A stretch of 64,000 nucleotides of DNA from Symsagittifera roscoffensis (lineage: Eukaryota; Xenacoelomorpha; Acoela; Convolutidae). The stretch lies in NCBI RefSeq assembly GCF_963678635.1, contig NC_087068.1, positions 1,610,001 through 1,674,000 of the forward strand, in the 5' to 3' direction. Below are positions 49,601 through 55,600 of the stretch, in pieces. Made by a program: the position numbers and the translations under genes. Under the pieces are notes generated by a model that ran no database searches, had not been told where the DNA came from, and saw only the letters and a list, made by a program, of their open reading frames with translations. The first letter of the stretch is position 1; each line of letters begins with the position of its first letter.

Positions 49601-52600
49601 GCGAATTTGCGCGAATATTCCATACCAACTGGTCGTTGTCTTTTAATAGATTTTTGACAAGATTTTTTCACAACATCCAAATCACTACTAAATTCGCTTC
49701 TCAAGTGAGTGGCGGTCGGAACATTATGGCTACCGTGATTAAAACATTTTATGAGCTGGAAAACAGTAACTAAAAGTGTTTCAAATTAGGATTAGTTTTG
49801 TTTTTATTTACAGGGCAAAGAGAGTAAGGGTGGGAAGGAAGGAAAAGAAGGAAAAGAGCGAAAAAAGTCCAAAGTCAGTGGGATCGAAGAGGAGGGAGAG
49901 GGTGGAGATGCCAGTAACAGTATGGTCGGGGGAGAAAGCGGGGGCGAGGGGGGAGGAGGGGGAGGAGCTGTGCCTGAAGATGTGAAGGCAGTTCTGGAAC
50001 AGGAGGTCAAACTGAAGACAGAAGAGTTTGAAACGGTGGGTACTATGGCAGCATACAGCCTAATATCCTTTTGTGAAACAAAAGAAATTTTTTGATGATG
50101 CAAACAAAATTAAAGAAAAAAGAGATCTGGGAAATGTGAGACACACTCAACCGAGTCAGCATAGTAGAATGTAATGTTTTCGTTTAGCTGAAGATAGTTT
50201 AAACTTAACTTTAAAATAGGGCTATGTTGTTCTTGTTTTTTGTTCAACAGGAGAGGGGTAAGTTGATCAAGCAGATGGATGCGAAGGACGACAAGATAGC
50301 CCAGCTGACTCAGGACCTGAACACTCTCAAGGCGCAGATGGAGGAGCACGGGAACAAGTACAAGTCCTCCCAGGCAGAGGGAAGAAAGGCCGCCGAACAA
50401 CTCACAAACATGAACAGGTAGTTAAACCGCGCTATGCAGTAATCAGTTTCTATAGGGATAGTTTTCTGACAGAATAGATTTTATTGGAGGCAATCACGAA
50501 AACGCAAATATATATTTATATTGATAAATTATGTTTTTGACTCGTAAATTTGTTATGAGAAAACAACTTAGACCGACTCGGGTGTTAAATGATATGCAAG
50601 AAACTTTTAAAATTGTCGCGTTATGAGCAATACAAGAATAAGAAAAACAATAGAAAAAAAGGGTTTATATTTGTTTAAAAAAACAGTGGAAAGTTTACAT
50701 TCCGCCATAGAATTATTTCATGGGCAGCCATTTCTTTTGCTGAATTTTGTTTAAAAAAACTGAACCTTATCATAGGACAATAGATCAGTTCAAAGAGAGG
50801 AACAAGCGACTGGAGCAGGAGTCGAAGCAGTTCCAGGGGGAGATTGAGAACGCCAAGACTGTGGTGAAGCAGAAAGAGGAGGAGTCCCGGAGCAAGGACA
50901 AAGAGATACAAGATTCCAAACAAGTAGGCACTATTTTGCAGTACAAAATAAAAAAAACAAGGAAAAAAGTGAACTCTCTAATGTCTACTTTTGCAGACAT
51001 TAGACTCTGCGAATTTGCAATTTACCCGAGTGTTCATTAGAATCTCCAACTCTACACTTTCAAAGAAACTTGTCCGACAGTTTGTTGGGTATAATATTTT
51101 ATTGTTTGGGTTGTGTTGTTTGTGTAGCAAGTGGAGCAGATGAAGCAGGAGGTGGAGAGTGTGAAGACGAAGATGCAGAATCTGTCCACCAAGTACGGAC
51201 AGCAGTTGTGCACTCTGGCTGAAGACATCTCTGTTGTTAGTACAGTCCAACACAAGTACAAACACAGTTGCAATCAAACAGCTGAACACATTTACTTTTC
51301 AAGTCTCGGTTCAATTGAGAAAATATAGAGCAAAAAGGGTCTCAAATTGCAATACAGTTATAACTATGTATGCTGTTACTAAACAATCCTCTTGGCCACA
51401 TACGATGATTTTTTATTCTCAGCCCTATATCTTTTCCAGTTAAATGATTAATCGTAACCAGGGGCGGATCTAGGATTTTCTCGAGGGGGCGGATTTTCAA
51501 ACTATCTTTGAAAATTTTGCTGTCGACCTTTTTTAGTTCGACAGCAAAAATTTTAGGGTCAGTCGGCCAAAAATTGATATCTCAAAAAAGTACAAAGGGG
51601 GACCCTTTGAGTCGGCAGGGGGTTGAATTCCTGAGGGAAAAGCGTCCGACCCAAAGGCCACCTCCCCTAAATCCGCCCCTGATCCTAACCAAACAAAAGT
51701 GGACTGCTTTGATTAAGATTAAATTGCTGCAACTGAAGAGAAAATTTCAGGACATTTAGAAAAATCCTAACATCATTATTCTCTTCCTTATCCAAATATT
51801 TGTGCTTGGACTCAATTGGTTTTGTTGCAGGTGGGTAAAAACTTTGTAGGAGAGCGGAATGCAGCTCAGTTTGAGTACAGGAAGCCAGATGCTGCCAGAC
51901 CGAATGAGGGCTTTGCTGCCTCCAGGGCCCTGCTGGCCAAGGCCAAACACTATGCAGTGGGAGGGGGTCGCAAGTACAGGGAAATGGAGGAGGAAATTAG
52001 GGTACGCTACACTTCTACCCTGAGTTTCATTATGATGCAATGATTTTTTTCATGGTGATTCAAGTTAAGCAGTTGAAGCCCCCCCCCCCCGACCAGACAA
52101 AAATCATAAAAAATACATAGCCCGATCAGACTGTAAGTTTTCTATAATGAGTCGTATCTTCAATTTTCTTGAGGTGGAGTTGATTTATTTTTTGGTTGAA
52201 AAGATAAAAGAAGGCCAGGGAACAGCAGATATATGCATTTAGTGGGTGGGGGGCTTCTAGAGTCTGAAGTGGTGCTCGTATAATGTGTTTAGCGTCTTCG
52301 GAATGACAAGGAGCAGCGGGAGGGGGCACACGTGGAGCAGATGATGATGTTGAACCAGGCGAAGAACGAGATGGACAATCTGAAGGACAAGATCCAGGAC
52401 CTGAAAGACGACAACCAGCGACTGCAGAACAACATCCAGAAGAGAAATGCTCAGATTGCTGCCATGGGCGAGTCAATAAAGTTTTGCTCACTAAATCCCC
52501 CGTTTGAGTTTTATTTCACTTTGCCTCATTGAAACCAGTGGAGTATTTGTTACAAAGGACCCGGTTGGCATTATTGCATGGAATCCATATTGAAACTTTG

Positions 52601-55600
52601 AACATTTCTTCTCAAGCTTAATTGGGCTTCTTAGATAGTTTATTGACACTACTGCCACTTGTATGAAAATCAGAGGTATAAAAACTGCCAGTTCAAAATT
52701 AGGGGAAATTCGAGCCGACAAAAGTTTCGATTCATAACTAAAAATACTCAGAGCTCTTCTTAAATATATAAATGTATACTCAAAGTTTGATTTATTGAAT
52801 TTTGATGGTGGTAGTAAAACTTTGAAAACTCATTGTTTCTGATTGGTTAACGCAACTACACATAGGCACAAATTAACTACAAAAACTTTCTTTCGGAGCG
52901 GGTTCAAGGCCCTCTCGTCCAAATAATTGTACATATTCTATATAAAAATTAGTGAAAATACGTTCATAAAAAATAGAAACCAAGCAATTTTGATTTCTGT
53001 GACCTCGAAAAGTTATGTTTTTGGCTGCGAATTTGCATGTTTGCTATCAATCATTTCGGCTTATAAATTGATTGTTTGTTGTTTATGTGCGCTCTGCAAA
53101 ACGCCATATTATTTAATTATGGAAAAAAATTAGCGCGTTTTTAATAGAACATCCAAGTTTTACGGATCTTCTCTCAATAATTTCTTCTGGATGATACAGA
53201 TTTACTTCAAAACTTTCTAGCTGTATTATGAAGGTTCTGTCAGAATGTGTCTTCTCATCGGATGGGTTTTAATTGGTCCTCTTTTTTCATCCAGTGGCCT
53301 GATCTGCACATGCTTGAAATACAAAATTGATCGAATGAACTCGAGTCATACAGTGCTTACAAGCGAATAGACGCTAGACCATCAGCAGATAAAATACGAA
53401 GTATGATGCTTATGACAATAATTGTGATGATTATGACAAATGTATGGACTCAAGAGTAATGCCCGCGGCCCCAAAAACGTTACGCGAGGAAACGGATCTT
53501 TCTCACCAACTGGTGTATAACCGCAACAATCCGGGGAAAGTTCGGCGCGTTTTCAATGGAGTATCAAGTCTTCACAAATCTTTTTCCATTCAAACTCTTG
53601 TGATGGGTTCAGATTTGTATTAAGAAAAAACCTTTTAGCCGTATCAAGTTCCGTCAGCATCAATTTTCAAATTTGCTGATATAGAAGGAATCTTCTTTCA
53701 GGTTGGTTTGCTTGCGGTTGAACATCTATCACTCCAAGTTTTTGTTGCGGGAGGGTAGCACAACCGATATGGTATTTTATGTGCTAACACATGTGCTAAC
53801 TTCTCACTTCAACAAATCGCTCCTTCAGTCAAGCTTCTATATGGACGCAATGCTTCTAAATAAACTTCTCTATAGATGCAAAACTTCTCTATGAACGACT
53901 ACCTTGGCTCGCTGAAAAACGCTAAAGAAGCTTTGAAATTAAGTAAAACCTTATAGAACTTCCTAAATTGTGCCTTTTTAAATTGACAAGTTTTGTCAGC
54001 AAAGTAAAAATTATACAAATTGAGTTGAATACGTGCAAATGTGCTATATAAATATGTGCTATATAGTTAAATACAAACTGAGTTAAATAAATTATATCAG
54101 AAAAATTTTACGCAGTGAGTGTAAAACATCATATGTTCCAGGTTTTAATTGGGGTCACATACTTGATACATAAGTTGTCCGGCGAGGGGTAAAAGGAAAA
54201 TTGAAAAACAATGGTACACAACCTACGTCATAAGCTTCTTCATCTCAGTCTTTGACCCTATTAGATTGGTTGCTCCATACACATTAGAGAGCGTTTTTTC
54301 TCGAAAAAAGTTTGGAGAATCAGTGGTCACAGTTAGTTGACCCCTTCCAGAAAACTTAATTGAAATCTTTTTCAGGTGGCATTACAATTTTAGGTCGGTT
54401 GAAAAACCTGCGCTGTTATTTTCTGCCTGCAGTTGCCAAAATTGAACTGCATATGATTGACAATAGTTCTGACAATGCAAAATTTTCTGTGCGGTTGGAT
54501 TTCTTCGAGCGCCCTTTAGATACTCAGAAAATCAAACTCTCTAGTATTCCAGATAAAGGTTGATTAGCGCCAATAAAGGCTAGGTCCATCCGTGAGTTGG
54601 AAATTCAGGCTGCGGTATTGGCCACACTTCTTAAAGAGGCTGTTATCAAAGCACTAAAACTTCAAAAACTATGTCTCCATGAGAACAGAAAGCACCGCAG
54701 TGTTCCAGTGACTCCATTTGCCATCAAAGCAACCCAGTTTTGCTGCCAACCGAGAAGGCAACATATTTGAAGTCAACACTGTAGACGAGTGGCATCATGT
54801 CGACACCGGAAACAATCGCGCAGATACGGGCACCCAAGGTATTGCCGTTGAAGCTGTGAAAAAACAAGATCCAAGCTTTCTAAGAATCCATGACTGACCT
54901 TTTTGTCCCATCGTTGATGTAGTCATCAAAATAAGACTACTCAAAGATCACGTTCTTGAGGTTATTGATACCTCATCAAGTTTTGTTGCAAATCCGGAAC
55001 CAATCAAACCCGTCATCAGTTGACCTGGCTAAAGAAATTTTTCTGTTAAGCTGTTACGCACTGTAGCATTCGTCCTCAGATCTTATTTTAAGTTCCTTCA
55101 TGACCGTGAAGCAACAATCAGAATTTTCGAAACTTCTAAAGTGGAAAATGCAAAATTGAATCACTTGCTTCTCTCGCAAAAAAGGCATTTGCTTCAGAGC
55201 CTAAAATTGAAAAATTCTACGAAACCTACAACGATTCTAAATCTTATCGCATCACCAGCCCACTTACTCGCTCCTGGTGGTCTTCCCAGGTCCGCATAAT
55301 CTGTCAATTGTTAAATCAATTTCAGAATAAAACATACCATTATTCCTAACAGTCGTCATCATCAGTGAAGTTATATGGAAGCTTTCTGCATCGCAAGCAT
55401 GAGCATCAATCTATCGACATCCGATTATTCAGTTGCTTAGACCATTTTCAAATTAAGGTCGTTACCTCGGAACATTGGATTTAATTGCGTGTTTTGTCGT
55501 AAATGGACGGTAAAAAACTTTACACTTTTATGTAACGGTTAGGTGAAGTTCTGAGAAACTTTTGGCATTTTTCCTTACTCGTTGGACTGCAAGAGCCATC

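Noticed and set aside
49804-50103. Proline- and serine-rich frame on the - strand.
   Set aside because: Antisense shadow of kinesin exon 10. Its proline run mirrors the glycine codons.
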